A stretch of DNA of 64,000 bases from Druceiella hillmani (GCA_039881145.1 JAYKKI010000074.1:10977501-11041500); one strand, 5' to 3'. Positions 49,787 to 60,899 are shown, numbered from the stretch's first letter. The notes: generated by a model not told the origin, from the letters alone. Translations and numbers: made by a program.

Positions 49787-52429
49787 AATATAATTGATGT
49801 TATTTAGCACGCATCAGACCATTTCCAATTTTAAATAAGTGCAATACTTTAAATATAAATGAAGTAATATGAAGAATGATTTGTAGTCACTTTTAATTTA
49901 AAGATTCTGATTCCTGACAGACAACCAATGAGCATCGAATAGTGATACTATTCAACTTATCAAGCCTATAATTACTAAAATATTATAACAAGGAACGGCG
50001 TCTTTATATAACGGGTTTTTCTTGACATAACTAATACTTTTGTATATATATATTTAGTTTTAATTTCGAGTCAAACTATTAAATTCTTTGCCAATCGAAG
50101 TTAATTTTATCGTTTATAAATAGAGAAAAAATTTGTTTTTTTCATTCTGTTGCAAATTAACAAACAACGAAGAAGAACGTTCGTGCGTTAATATGTTTGA
50201 TGAAAATATTTGTCTAAAATTATATCGTACAGGGTAAAGTATTACTTGTTTGATCTTCCATGACACGTATTAAAATAACACATCAGGAATCATTAATACA
50301 AAAATCTAATATTTCCAATTCCCAATCTACTGTCAATATTTCAAATTTCTTATTAACATAAAATGAAAAATGTTTAGAATAAATTAAAACTTATCAAAAT
50401 AAAACTCAAAAAGTTTTCCATACAAATTAGCGGTAAAATAATAAAACGGAAAATGTTTTGAAAGTGAAACTTGGTTTTCCATGCTAGTGTACATTTTTAT
50501 GGTAACAAATAAAACCGTCTTTCTGTCTGTCTTTAACAATTATTGAATTCCCTCATATAAATAAAGCATATTAACCCATACATATCTTAATAGCAATACT
50601 AAAATGTTCAGATTTCTGGGCGACAAATTAGGTATTCGAAGAAATGTTTATAAAATACCGTATAGAGTGGGGGATTCATTTAAAAAGGTTAATTATTAGG
50701 TCTCAAATAATTTTTTTTATTATTTTAGGTAGTATTCTTCATCATATTTTTGAAACCATCGAACCTAAAATTACGAAAAAAGGGTGCTTGGAGGCCATAG
50801 GGGCTATGCAATAATTTAACAATTCTGTAGTGATAATTTTTGAGATAGTCACTGTAATATATACGCGCTTTCTATGTAATTACATTATGTATTAGAAACA
50901 TTTATTTCGTTTGAAATTTCGTGATGATAAATAAAGTGATTTTACTTTTGAACTAGGTACAGAATCTTCGATTCGCGAGCTAGCATCACTTCTATTCGGT
51001 TTTCTTAGATGTGAATATTATTGAAATATTTATTATTTTGGTACTACTTGTAGTATGGAAAATGCGGAGTGTTGAATTTGAACCGGTACATAAATATTTT
51101 TTCTGATATGTTGAATCATAAAATCTCAATATTCTGTCGATTACCAATACTTACAAATACTAGAACACAAATCTGATAAAAAAGTGTAACCAAGCAGTAA
51201 AGATAGCGTGAAATATTTGTCATTACATTTGCCATCAACTTACCTTATTGATATATGCCACTAGCTTTCTCAAAACGGATAGGTTCGCATATCTTCCTAA
51301 AGCACTTTCGCGCTTCAACAAACCGTGAATTTCCCCACATGTATTACCTTTGCCGCATATTTTTCTTTTGTACCCTGGCTTTGACAAGTTTATCCTCGTC
51401 TATTACTTCCGCAAGACCAACTGTTAATATATCTATTTCAATTTTGCTTTCTATTATTTAATTCTTTTTATTTAAGGTCTTCTCTTATATTTTTGAAAGC
51501 ATTTTTACGTAGTAAGCTAGTAAGTTTTCACGCTAACTTATGAATTCGAGGCAAAAATAGGAATTATATTTGACGAAAACAAAAAATTTAGTGATAGCCA
51601 CCATAAAATGATATGGTTGCACAAAAAATATTCCAACCAATTGATAATTACTTGATTTATTCAAAAAATTTGCTAAGTCATTTGTATAAAATATTTAATA
51701 AAAAGAAAGTAATTTTAAATCTGTTCTATTCGAACATCACGAATTATTACTCGCAATGCTCTGAAATGTTTTTTCTCCTATTTATCAAGAAGATTTTGAA
51801 GTATGTAATAAAATCGATAATTATTTTCAAACTCATTTGAATGTCATATTATAAGTCCACATCTATGCATTCGGCACAGTGTGTCAGCTAAATTTGCAGA
51901 AGCATATGGAGTATGCGAACATAAATAATATTACCTATTCCCATAGCATTTTCTCCTTCGAGTAATATACCAATTAATTCACTTTGTTAATGTTTAAACT
52001 AGAACTCTTTTCTAAAAATTGCAAACAGTTGTCTTCACGCATTTAACTAACTCATTCACTGACACCTATCTAAAGCTATAAAGCATTTTTCTTTAAATTA
52101 GTAAGTTGCTGTTCGTTAAAATTGTAGATGATATGTAGAAAAGAAAGGAAAGTATTGGAATAATGCCATATTCTCGCCGGAGTCTGAGTTATTAAAGCTT
52201 GTATAAAAGGAATAAATAGGTATTAAATACATATTATTTTTAGTATTAAAAATATGGATATGGATCAATACTTGACATACAAAGAGCAGTTAATAGAAAG
52301 GACTTTTGTTTTTTCGTCACATTGTTTTTTTAAAAGACTTAAAGCAGGAATAAGCAATCAACAGGTTTTGGAATCAACTTGATAAAAGTAAAAAGAACAA
52401 TAGAGAAATAAAAGTAACAGATTCAGATG
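49787..52429. other. Intergenic stretch with one dispersed-repeat copy
   Basis: No gene is seen. About 50490-50700 carries the gggttccgta-family words (gtctttctgtctgtc, catatcttaatagcaa, cgtatagagtgggggatt), matching 46750-47040. Confidence 0.5.
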
Positions 52430-54090
52430 TCCACAACAATATGTAAAGACTGGTAAATTTTCTGAAAGGCAAAAATATAGGCATGTGCTTGGTATCTCAA
52501 ACTCATTCAAGTATGATTTCAAAGGTAAAATTAAGAGACTACGTCTGCTATCGTACTCTACATACTGAAATTATATCTAGAGGTGGTTCAACCACGTTAG
52601 TGAAAAGTTACACCCAATACAATCGTAAGACCAAATAAAACAACCGACAGTTTCAAACTGATAAAATAATGGTTCAAGTTTAAAAAAAACCTCATAAAAC
52701 TGCAAAAGTCGTTGCCGTGGTGTGTTAGGTTGATCACAAGGCATACAGTCTTTTAAACCGCCGGGACCCGAATGCGATTCCCGGCCGTTCGTTGAACGGA
52801 ATAGGGCTGGTGTTATGGTTGGCTGTAAGAGATTACTCTCGTAGCAATAAGTGCGCCATATATGTCAATTAGATACATTAAAATAGATAAATAAAAATAA
52901 CGATAAAAGTAATCGTTATCAGGAAAACAGTATAGAGAAGTGACATCACACTGACCAGTATCGCTACTTCTCATTACGACAAAAATCTTTGAGAAAGTAT
53001 TGTATTCAAAAGGTTAAATTCCATTATTACCGAAACGCAACTGCTCCCAAATCACTAATTTGGATTTAAAACTAAATACTCAACAAAAGTTCAAGCATAT
53101 CGAATCAGAAATAAGATAAAAATGCGTTTGAAGAGAAAAAGGTCTGGCGGTATTTCTAGAGGTAGCACATTTGATAAAATATGACTTGGAAGCTTACATT
53201 ATAAACTTTATGAAGATGTATCAAAACCGTACTATGATATTATTAAATTTAACTCAGAAAATATTTTAGTAATTTTAGTATTTTTTAAACTATTTCAATA
53301 ACAGTTTAGCAATTCATAATCTATATGTCCGTAACCCAACTAACTCTGTTCAGAATCGAAGAAGATTCTTGACTTAGTCCAGTGTTGTACTTCCTTTACA
53401 TAAAATACTTGACAATTAACGAAGGAGTAAGGACAATAACTTTCGTTCATAACACGGCTATCAGCACAATGACCAAATGGACATAGCCATCCACAAAAAA
53501 AAAATAAAATTGGTGTTTATACCGGTATATTGAATTAAATAAAACCATGTTTGCAATATGCATTATCATTTTTTAATTTGATAAAATAAACTCACTTTCA
53601 TTATTTATTAACAATAATGTTATGTACTACGTTAAAACATCAAAATATCATGGAATTACTCTAGACGTAAAATTGAAATGAAAGAATACATTAAAAAAGG
53701 GAGGAATTAAATACAAAATACAGGCAGCGTCACTGACTGCTAGAACGAAATTCAGAACTTTCTGTTTAGCATAAAATGGCCTGTGTAATCAAATTTTAAG
53801 CCCAGTCTAGATTTACGGTATTTAAATTTTGGGTGTAGTAGAAAAACAAATGTCCTACAAAATCAAACCTTCAAAAATAGTGTTACGGAGAATTGTTAGT
53901 GTACCATGGTATGTTAGAAACAGTGATCTACATAATAACCTAAACAATGAATCAGTTCCAGAAGTGATAAAAATGTACGCAACCAGACACGTCATGCAGA
54001 ATCATGAAACCTTGAGATGGAACCCGTCCTCATTGTGGCGGAAGTGCGATGTCTCAAGTGAACTAACTCGTATGAATTGATTGTCTAGAA
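52430..54090 (+). pseudogene. Jockey-type LINE, decayed and interrupted by a SINE
   Basis: Plus-strand frames give, in LINE order, an endonuclease piece (LVNFLKGKNIGMCLVSQTHS and YRTLHTEIISRGGST, 52453-52600) and an RT start (KVVIRKTV, SDITLTSIATS, 52700-52975, split by the SINE). RT fingers follow (FKRLNSIITETQLLPNH, FGFKTKYST, 52995-53090) and palm (SPVLYFLYIKYLTINEGVRT, then FVHNT at 53442-53456 in place of FADDT, so both catalytic Asp are lost). The thumb gives YHGITLDVKLK and the C-terminus PWYVRNSDLHNNLNN (open frame 53829-54080). Most of the endonuclease and several RT parts are deleted. No clear poly(A) tail is seen. The piece order is direct evidence; the Jockey assignment rests on the PWYVxNxxLHxDL C-terminal motif recalled from that clade. 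Confidence 0.8.
52714..52904 (+). mobile_element. tRNA-derived SINE, copy B, nested in the LINE
   Basis: It matches copy A at 24152-24365 from tggtgtgtta(g)ggttgat to the AT-rich tail (aaatagataaataaaaataa). It has an A-box-like tggtgtgttagg and a B-box-like atgcgattccc. The flanks aaaagtcgtt (52704-52713) and aaaagtaatcgtt (52905-52917) look like a target duplication. Removing the insert rejoins the LINE frame (AKV followed by VIRK), which dates the SINE after the LINE. Confidence 0.8.
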
Positions 54091-54689
54091 CCAGACAGGA
54101 GACTTATCCTGTGGTAAGGATAAAAACAGCAATGAAATAAAAGTTGCTACTTGGTCCCTTTTAGGCTAATGCAATTAACACAGTGTTCTTCTAGTGAATA
54201 AAAATCCCAAACTACTCATTAATTCAATTTCGGCTTCATTTTTAAGGTTTTTTCCTATCCTATTAAGAAATTAAAAAATTCCATTTCTTAATAATGGGAG
54301 GTACTTTCAAAAGAGAAAAAAAAATCGCTACATATTGGTAGACATCTTTATCTAAATCGTTATTTGCAAATTTTTTGCACGTTGATCTAAAACTCTAAAA
54401 ATTACGCGGGCATGACAGACGGACGGACATTTACTTGAATATGACTCAGGAATTCAGAGCAATCAGTGTCTCCTCAATTATTTGAAGTTTGAAATTGTAT
54501 CGATAAATCAATAACTAAAAAATAAAGTACCTTCTATCTTTGTACACTATTCTGAAAGCTGGTTTCCGTAGTGACTACGATGTTATCCTTTATATTGAGA
54601 TAACATCGATTCGTACTAGTAAAAGTCTCCACAATACTAAACAAAACCAGTTCAGAATGTAAGACTGTGACTGCGTGTGCTTCCAAAGG
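54091..54689. other. Spacer with a short hairpin
   Basis: No gene is seen. cgatgttatc (54578-54587) pairs exactly with gataacatcg (54599-54608). Weak gggttccgta-family words in reverse (gacagacggacggac) lie near 54415. Confidence 0.5.
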
Positions 54690-55560
54690 AATGAATGTAT
54701 TTAAAGGAAAATCGGATCTATCGCTCTTAAAACTAATTTATTTTCTCGTGCTTTGAACTCGAAGCTATCAGAGCTTGATCTCCCTTTAAAAAAATAGTCC
54801 AACCATGTTCGATGTTTACCAGCAGCGTGGAAGGGGGCACCATACACACTGCGATGACCGGAAGGAGAAGAAGTTTCCGGACTTCTTTGCGAAAACAGAC
54901 TGCTTTTGTTCGTGGAAAGTTTATGTTGACCTATAGATTATTCCTCAATTCAAACTTTGAATGTTCTGGGTCTGAACTTAGAACTAAAGTGTAAGTAAAT
55001 TGTAACAGTTAGAATATTATTTTCTGAAAGTACGTGCAAACTGGCCCCACTAGCCGGCTTTTTTAGGATAAAAGTGATATAAAGGTACAAAGCGAAATAA
55101 AAAATGCCCGAGATTAGCCGTCCGCTTGTTTCGCATCGGCATACTATCGCAAACTTTTACTACGTGTCTATTACAAAACATTTTAAAGTGTTTCTTTTAT
55201 TTGTCAGTGATAGATGTTATATTTTAGTTCATTTACTTACTGTGATACTTGTTTTAGATGTTCAGATAGCAAGTAAGGAAGGACATTTACATGACTGTCT
55301 CATGAATTTAAATGACACGTGTGACTAATTTCAATAGCATCTATTAGCAAATTTGAAAGAACCCTTCAATAAACATTGCGTATAATATCTACATATAAAG
55401 GAAAACATGGTTGAATTTGGAAACTCTCTTGCATTTAATGAAATAAAATCATTATATGATAATAATTTCAGAATTTTATTTAAATAAAATATGTAGTGAA
55501 CAATTTAAGATTTTTTTGTTATTTTCCCAGTTGTACTGTTTTTCTAAACTCACCACTAGT
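54690..55560 (+). repeat. Dispersed repeat R2, copy a
   Basis: It aligns with 58325-59275 in the same orientation. Shared blocks are gatctccctttaaaaaaata against gatctcactttatcaaaata, gcgaaaacagactgcttttg against gcgaaaactgataattttcg, caaactttgaatgttc, ggccgtccgct, atcgcaaactt, acattttagtt, and cagttgtactg against caattgcactc near the end. The first part contains the protein end at 54805-54936. Confidence 0.75.
54805..54936 (+). pseudogene. R2 protein C-terminus, decayed copy
   Basis: From ATG 54805 the frame reads to a stop at 54934-54936 and ends RKEKKFPDFFAKTDCFCSWK plus VYVDL. The intact-looking copy at 58329-58610 ends WKDKQFLRQLAKTDNFRSSE plus IYDDL at the homologous stop. Residues and stop position correspond with no gaps over the last 24 codons, so both descend from a coding sequence. 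Upstream of 54805 this copy is broken. The protein family is unknown to me. Confidence 0.5.
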
Positions 55561-56009
55561 GACGTACATCTCTATGAGACCGGGCGGTTCGATAAAATCG
55601 AATTACTTTTTCATCCGGCGCCGATATTTCATAAAAATATACATGCTTTTATTTTTCAAATTATAAATTTTGTTTCAGCATTTCTTACGAAAGTCAATAA
55701 TGTCGTTCTCGTGGTTCTTCTCCATAATGCATTGTCATCTGATGAGGACAAATACAGACGTCATTGAACAGTGAATCTGGAAGTATGGCAAACTCTGTAT
55801 TTGATCTGGTGTAGAAAATCCTACACCAGATCAAATATAAAATTCGTAGTACGAAAAAGATTTGAGCGACCGAGAATCTTTAGATAATAACAACTCGTCC
55901 TTTTATATTGGAAAGGACAAATCTTAAAATGGAGTAAAAGGCCCCTTCGCCCATCCCTTCATACTAGAAGTTTTAATATTATAACTTAGTTACTAGGACC
56001 TAAACGGGC
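55561..56009. other. Spacer with a perfect hairpin
   Basis: 55798-55814 is the exact reverse complement of 55821-55837 (17-bp stem with tttgatctggtgtag, loop aaaatc). The 103-codon ORF at 55456-55767 spans the R2 end and has no family resemblance, so I leave it uncalled. Confidence 0.6.
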
Positions 56010-56260
56010 TATCTCAGATAAAAAGGAACTCCTTGGAATTTGAAGACACTTATTTGAAGATACTATAATTGATGTTATTTTCAAGGATACAAACCAATAT
56101 ATTAACACTGTCAAATATAGATTTACCACAGACACAATGCTTGAAGGGTTTGATACTGTTAGCAGAAATGAAAAAATCTTGTCATCTGAAATGATGCGTT
56201 ACAAATATTTTGGCTTTCTATGTCTGCTAAGAGATTTTAATTGCTGTACGAGTTTTGAGA
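56010..56260 (+). pseudogene. Possible piggyBac-like transposase fragment
   Basis: The plus strand reads LFEDTIIDVIFKDTNQYINT and then SSEMMRYKYFGFLCLL. PiggyBac-type transposases begin their DDE domain with a segment like FxDExIDxIVxxTNxY followed by EMxxFxGxxxxM. The match is short and there is no catalytic region after it. It may be chance. Confidence 0.25.
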
Positions 56261-56939
56261 TTCGATGACGGTACAACGAGGCAAAGAAAATCGAATTAGA
56301 TGATTTGCTGTTATGAAGAAATAATTTTAGATCTTATTGTTTGTCATTGCATTCAGATAAATAGTATAGTTTCTAGTGATAATGATGTAATAATAAGTGA
56401 TTAGTTCTAAGAGTTTTTTTTTTGGTTGACGCATGTAAGTAGGATTATCATTTTTATTTTACCAAATAGTACCCTTAAAAATTCTGATCGTACTTTTAGT
56501 GTAATTTAAAATATTGATTATACTTCCGATACAACTGAATGTTTTGGCAAACAAATAATTTACAATAAAGTTGAAACATGGAACATTTTAGCAAAATCAA
56601 CATCCGCTACATTTGAATTCTCGAATTGTAAACAAATTCAGAGTGACTGAATATAATTTTAATAAATTGCATACACTCTTTTCTTAAAGCGGCCGTTCCA
56701 TTTTTTCTATTAATACCATCCACGACAAACTGTTTCATACGCTTGAAAATTACAAACAAACCTCTCTTGCTGCTTCGATATACATATTTAATTTTAATTT
56801 TGTACTTAGTTTGACTTTCTGGTTAAAAAGTAATATTTCGACAGCTTTATTTGGGTGTCACAAAGGAATTCACTGAATTCCACCATCGAAAATACTCTTC
56901 GTATTTGCTTTAAATATTCTGAAATCCTCGTATCTTCCT
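56261..56939. other. AT-rich spacer
   Basis: I see nothing supportable here. Confidence 0.5.
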
Positions 56940-57290
56940 TATTATCCCTCCTCATGACTTCATACCTCTCCACGATATTATCCATCCGTTTATTCTTGTT
57001 TCTTTCACGATATTACTCCTTTGTTCAGTCCTTCTTTTTCGTGCCATTATCCCTACTTACACTATGATCCCTCCATTGAATCGTGATTCCTGCACGTTGT
57101 TATCCCTTGGTTCAATCGTTCTTCTTTCACGCTATTATTCGGCCCTTCAGTCTTGTTTCTCTAGTGCTATTATGTCTCCTCACGCTCTAATCCTACCGTT
57201 AAAGCGTGTTTCTTTCACTCTATTATCCATTCGTCCAATTCTGCTTCTTTCATGCTATTATCCCTTTGTTTAGTGAAACTTCTTTAATGC
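56940..57290. repeat. Pyrimidine-rich minisatellite, about 35-bp unit
   Basis: A unit of the form ttctttcacgctattatccc plus a tttgttcagtcttg-like block recurs about every 34-37 bases (starts near 56971, 57008, 57043, 57093, 57128, 57163, 57216 and 57250). The plus strand is strongly C+T-rich. The two serine/leucine-rich ORFs across it (56855-57067 and 57064-57273) are translations of the repeat. Confidence 0.85.
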
Positions 57291-58324
57291 TTCGTTTTTG
57301 TTTTCCTTCTAATAGTTTTTGTAAAGTAATTTTTTTTATAAATATTTATTACAACATATATTGTTTTTAATTTATTTAAAAAACATAAACCCTTAAGTTT
57401 CTTTAGTTACAATATTGTTGTCTATTATTTAGTGGCTATAAGTTTCTCAATACTTCTTGAAACTGGTCGTCAAGATTTCTTTGCTTTCGTTCCTAAAAGT
57501 AATTGCACTTTGTATACATAAATATGATAGTATATAAGAAGATATACAAATGGGAGAATATTCAAGGGATAATTATGGCTGCGAAAACGGGCTCAGTACA
57601 TTTATAATTACACACTCGGTAGTGAAATACATTTTTTGATTTAAATAATTACAGTTATATTATATGTTACCCATATTACGGCAAAGTAATTGTTGGCATT
57701 TTTTCATATTTTTCACCACGAAATGTATCTGATACTGTTGCATCAATTCCACTCTGGAAGTGAATTTAATTCAACTTCGGGATCATTAGTAGTCATCGAC
57801 TGGTTTGTGATTTATCCGTTTTTAGTAGCCGTAATCCGTTTGCTTTATGTATGAATTTATCTCTATTAATTGTATGCCATTCATCCTTTTAAGAAATATA
57901 CTTCGTAAAAAGTACTCATATAAATTTATGATTCCGTAGTATTTCGAGATATGATACCTGGAATGGTTTATTGTAAGCTATTTATTCGGCTAGATAAATG
58001 AAACTTTATATGATATTATAATTACGGAATTTCCGAACTTTCTTTTACAAAGGTTTTTGTTTTTTCATTTCTTATAATACAACAAATGTTCACTTTTCAC
58101 TTGAATATGATATGAACACATGCATAATTTTCATCATTCCCTGAAGTTTAATGTACTTATTGGAGAAGGGATATATGAAATCGTTTTAATTACTGTCAAA
58201 TCTGCGGTTACACTGCATAGGAGCTACGGTGTTCTTCTTTAATGGAAAACGATATCGATTTACAATAGGAAATGTGTCCATAATACAAAATGATCAGGTA
58301 AATTCCGAATACACGCTCCGTAAT
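57291..58324. other. AT-rich spacer
   Basis: I support no gene, repeat or structure here. Confidence 0.5.
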
Positions 58325-59275
58325 CGACGTGTTCTACGAAGGGAACAAATATATTTTAACAGAAATCGTACCCTCTGTGTATAAAATTGAATTACCTCCT
58401 AGCCGGACGAGCCCAAAACTAACGAGACTGATCTCACTTTATCAAAATAACCCACAGTTGATGGATTGGATACCACAAATTTTGCTAGTTCATTTTAGTA
58501 TTTATCTGGTACGCCACTTTCGTAACTATGACTGGAAAGATAAACAGTTTCTACGCCAACTTGCGAAAACTGATAATTTTCGTTCTTCGGAAATTTATGA
58601 TGATTTGTAGATAATTCGTCAATCTAAACTTTGAATGTTCAGGGGCAACCCTGACCAAATTGCAAAATTTGGAGCTGAAATGAAAGCAAATGATAACAGT
58701 TTGGACATGACTCAGTGAAAATACATGCGAATTGGCCTAACTAACTGAAGGAAATAAAAACTTTTCGGTCGAAGGCAACTGAAGTTAAAGAGCGAATCCG
58801 AAATCCCTCACGTTTGGCCGTCCGCTATTTTCCAGTTGGTCATCTATCGCAAACTTGATATGGGTCTGACGTTAGTACGCGCGTATGGATGTGTTTAAGG
58901 CTTTTGGTAAACACGGGTCCACTGTGAAACTTTTCAAAGTATCCTTTGCAACTGACAAAGACAGGTGTAACATTTTAGTTTATATCTGTACCCGTAACAT
59001 TTGTTTTAGTTATTTTGATAAGAGACTAGGGTATTTACTTGCCTGAATAATATACCCGTTTCATTTAAAAAATATGCAAGTCAACTTGGAAAAACGATAC
59101 GATAAGACATTGTAAAAAATGTCTGCCAATTTCAGTAAATTAAATAATGTCCATAAAGTAACTGTGCAAAAACATTACCTTTAAAACAATCTTGCATTTC
59201 TATTGAATTTACGTCAATGATATAAAATTGTCTTTTGTCACTTTCCCAATTGCACTCATCGTCAAAAGTGCATTA
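58325..59275 (+). repeat. Dispersed repeat R2, copy b
   Basis: Partner of 54690-55560. It is longer because of small insertions in the non-coding part. Its 5' part carries the open frame 58329-58610. Confidence 0.75.
58329..58610 (+). CDS. R2 protein fragment, 93 codons, family unknown
   Basis: The frame is open from 58329 (GTG; no ATG in a good position, so probably an internal piece) to the TAG at 58608. It contains KYILTEIVPSVYKIELPPSR, SPKLTRLISLYQNNPQLMDW and ends WKDKQFLRQLAKTDNFRSSE plus IYDDL. Composition is ordinary for a soluble protein and the DNA is less AT-rich than its flanks. The last 24 codons and the stop align with 54805-54936. I do not recognise the protein. Being part of a repeat, it is most likely the C-terminal piece of a transposon protein, but a duplicated host gene fragment is possible. 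Confidence 0.4.
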   Translation: MFYEGNKYILTEIVPSVYKIELPPSRTSPKLTRLISLYQNNPQLMDWIPQILLVHFSIYLVRHFRNYDWKDKQFLRQLAKTDNFRSSEIYDDL

Positions 59276-59329
59276 AACTTGAAATAAGAATTAAAACTAC
59301 CTAAAACTTGTTAACAATAACAGTTAGTA

Positions 59330-59354
59330 GTGTGTGTGTGTGTGTGTGTGTGTG
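59330..59354. repeat. (TG)n microsatellite
   Basis: Twenty-four bases of pure TG. Confidence 0.95.
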
Positions 59355-59404
59355 AATTCATTGATTGCAATGATAAGAAATGTAATACATAGAAAATAGC
59401 TGTA

Positions 59405-59615
59405 ATTGTACATTTATATTAGTTGTATAAAATATGATATAAATCGTTTGTGCAGTAACATGTGTTATGGCCCCAGTTACATTCACATTAGTTATATAAA
59501 ATATGATAAAAATCATTTCTGCAGTAACATGTGTTGTGAGCTTCAATTACATTTATATTAGTTGTATAAAATATGATACAAATCGTTTCTGCAGTAACAT
59601 GTGTTGTGGACCCCA
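59405..59615. repeat. Tandem repeat, about 70-bp unit, three units
   Basis: gcagtaacatgtgtt recurs at 59452, 59521 and 59591 (spacing 69 and 70). Each is preceded by acatttatattagttgtata and aaatatgata blocks. Units are more than 80% alike by eye, so the array is younger than most repeats here. Confidence 0.9.
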
Positions 59616-59767
59616 AGAATTCGTTACACTTGAAACGAGATAACAATTTGGTTGATTTTCATAAAACTGTAATTGAGCCGTATCTGTACATGGAATATTT
59701 TTAGTAAAATCTTATTCTAATAGTCGTTATTATCGATACAAAAACTAAATTTATCATTTTTTAATTT

Positions 59768-60045
59768 TTGTCTGTCTGTATGTCTGTCTGTCTTTCTGTT
59801 AAAGCATCACGCAAAAACCACTGGACGGATTTTGATGAAATTTGGCAGATAACTGACTATACTGGTCAATATATAGGATACTTTTCATTTTGGGAAAATG
59901 TATGTCAGTCTGTCTTTTTGTTACCGTATCACGTAAGAACCTCTGAACGGATTTTTATGAATTTTAGTGCAATGATAACTGACTATCCGTGTCAATATGT
60001 AAAACACTCTTTATTTTGGAAAAATATCTTATTCCTAAGAGGAAA
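59768..60045 (+). repeat. Tandem pair of a widespread insect repeat, 132-bp unit
   Basis: Unit 1 starts gtctgtctgtctttctgtta, then atcacgcaaaaaccactgga, cggattttgatgaaatttgg and ataactgactat. Unit 2 repeats these at a 132-bp offset (cacg at 59808 and 59940). The phrase about an uncommon residue order of cacg...aacc.ctg.acggatttt.atgaa is one I recall from many moth and aphid repeats. The 109-codon ORF over it is an accident of the repeat. Confidence 0.8.
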
Positions 60046-60694
60046 TTCAAAAACTGATTCATACAAAAATCACTCCGAATCTAGATATTTTTGCTAATCT
60101 ATACATGTTGGTACATATTTGTGAATATAAAAAATTACAAAATGAGGCAATAAATAAATAGAAACACCCATAATTAAAAAAAAAAATAAAATAAAATAAA
60201 ACCGCTCAATAATGTTTAACTATGTTCATTTTAAAAAATCACTAACAGATGTCATCAGAAGGTTTTTAGAATACGTAATTTTCCTCTATCGCATCAAGTG
60301 AATAAAAACTGAATGGATTTGGATCTTTTTTATATTGCACCGTGTCAAATTACCTGATGCAATGCAATATAATTCATCTCATATCCATGCTCTCCAACTA
60401 CTTTTAAGACATAAATAAAGTTACAAGGTTTATACTATTATTTTAATTTTCTATAATAGATGGGGCAAGTAGGGATTTAGAATAAACAACACAACATAAA
60501 TACGACTTTTAATAACGCGCTTTAGTTGTTTTGATTAATTCATATATTTTTTATTTCTACTCGACGATATATAACGCTAAATATATTCTATAATGTAACA
60601 CGATATGTTTTTTAATTCTTCGTTGTATGATATTCAATGAAAGATGTCGTAAATAAATATCGTAAATCGTGGTGTCATTGTGTTTTCAAAAATA
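60046..60694. other. AT-rich spacer
   Basis: No supported feature. It could be the decayed interior of the Helitron that ends at 60898. Confidence 0.4.
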
Positions 60695-60853
60695 GGACAA
60701 AACTTGCACGGAGCGGACGTGGACCTAAGCATCAGTTGCTTTTCGTATGGACAGCTGTATGTAGCACTTTCCCGCGTCAGTAATGCTAACAATTTAATTG
60801 TTTATGGCCCTGACAGTTCTACAGGAAACACTGTTTACAGAAAAGTTTTGTGA
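60695..60853 (+). pseudogene. Helitron Pif1-like helicase C-terminus
   Basis: The frame reads GQNLHGADVDLSISCFSYGQ directly followed by LYVALSRVSNANNLIVYGPD and ends VYRKVL before a TGA at 60851. This is the tail of Helitron RepHel proteins, where the helicase motif VI region reads roughly GQLYVALSRVxxxxxLxVY; the motif-VI arginine is present. The frame is open for the whole fragment, so it is less decayed than other elements here. Nothing of the Rep domain or the earlier helicase motifs could be found upstream. Confidence 0.8.
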
Positions 60854-60899
60854 ACAATGTTCTAAAGTTAGCGCGAACTAGGTTGCGGCCACAGCTAGT
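60854..60899 (+). mobile_element. Helitron 3' terminus with hairpin
   Basis: About 20 bases after the helicase stop, cgcgaac-tag-gttgcg forms a short GC-rich hairpin with one bulged base (60872-60887). It is followed by gccacagCTAG and then T (CTAG at 60895-60898). Helitrons end in CTRR preceded by a hairpin and insert next to T, so this is a plausible true terminus. Confidence 0.65.

Noticed and set aside
55456..55767. 103-codon plus-strand ORF
   Set aside because: It starts inside the non-coding end of R2, the homologous part of R2 copy b is not open, and it has no motif.
56855..57273. Two Ser/Leu-rich ORFs with a signal-peptide-like look
   Set aside because: They are translations of the 35-bp pyrimidine-rich minisatellite.
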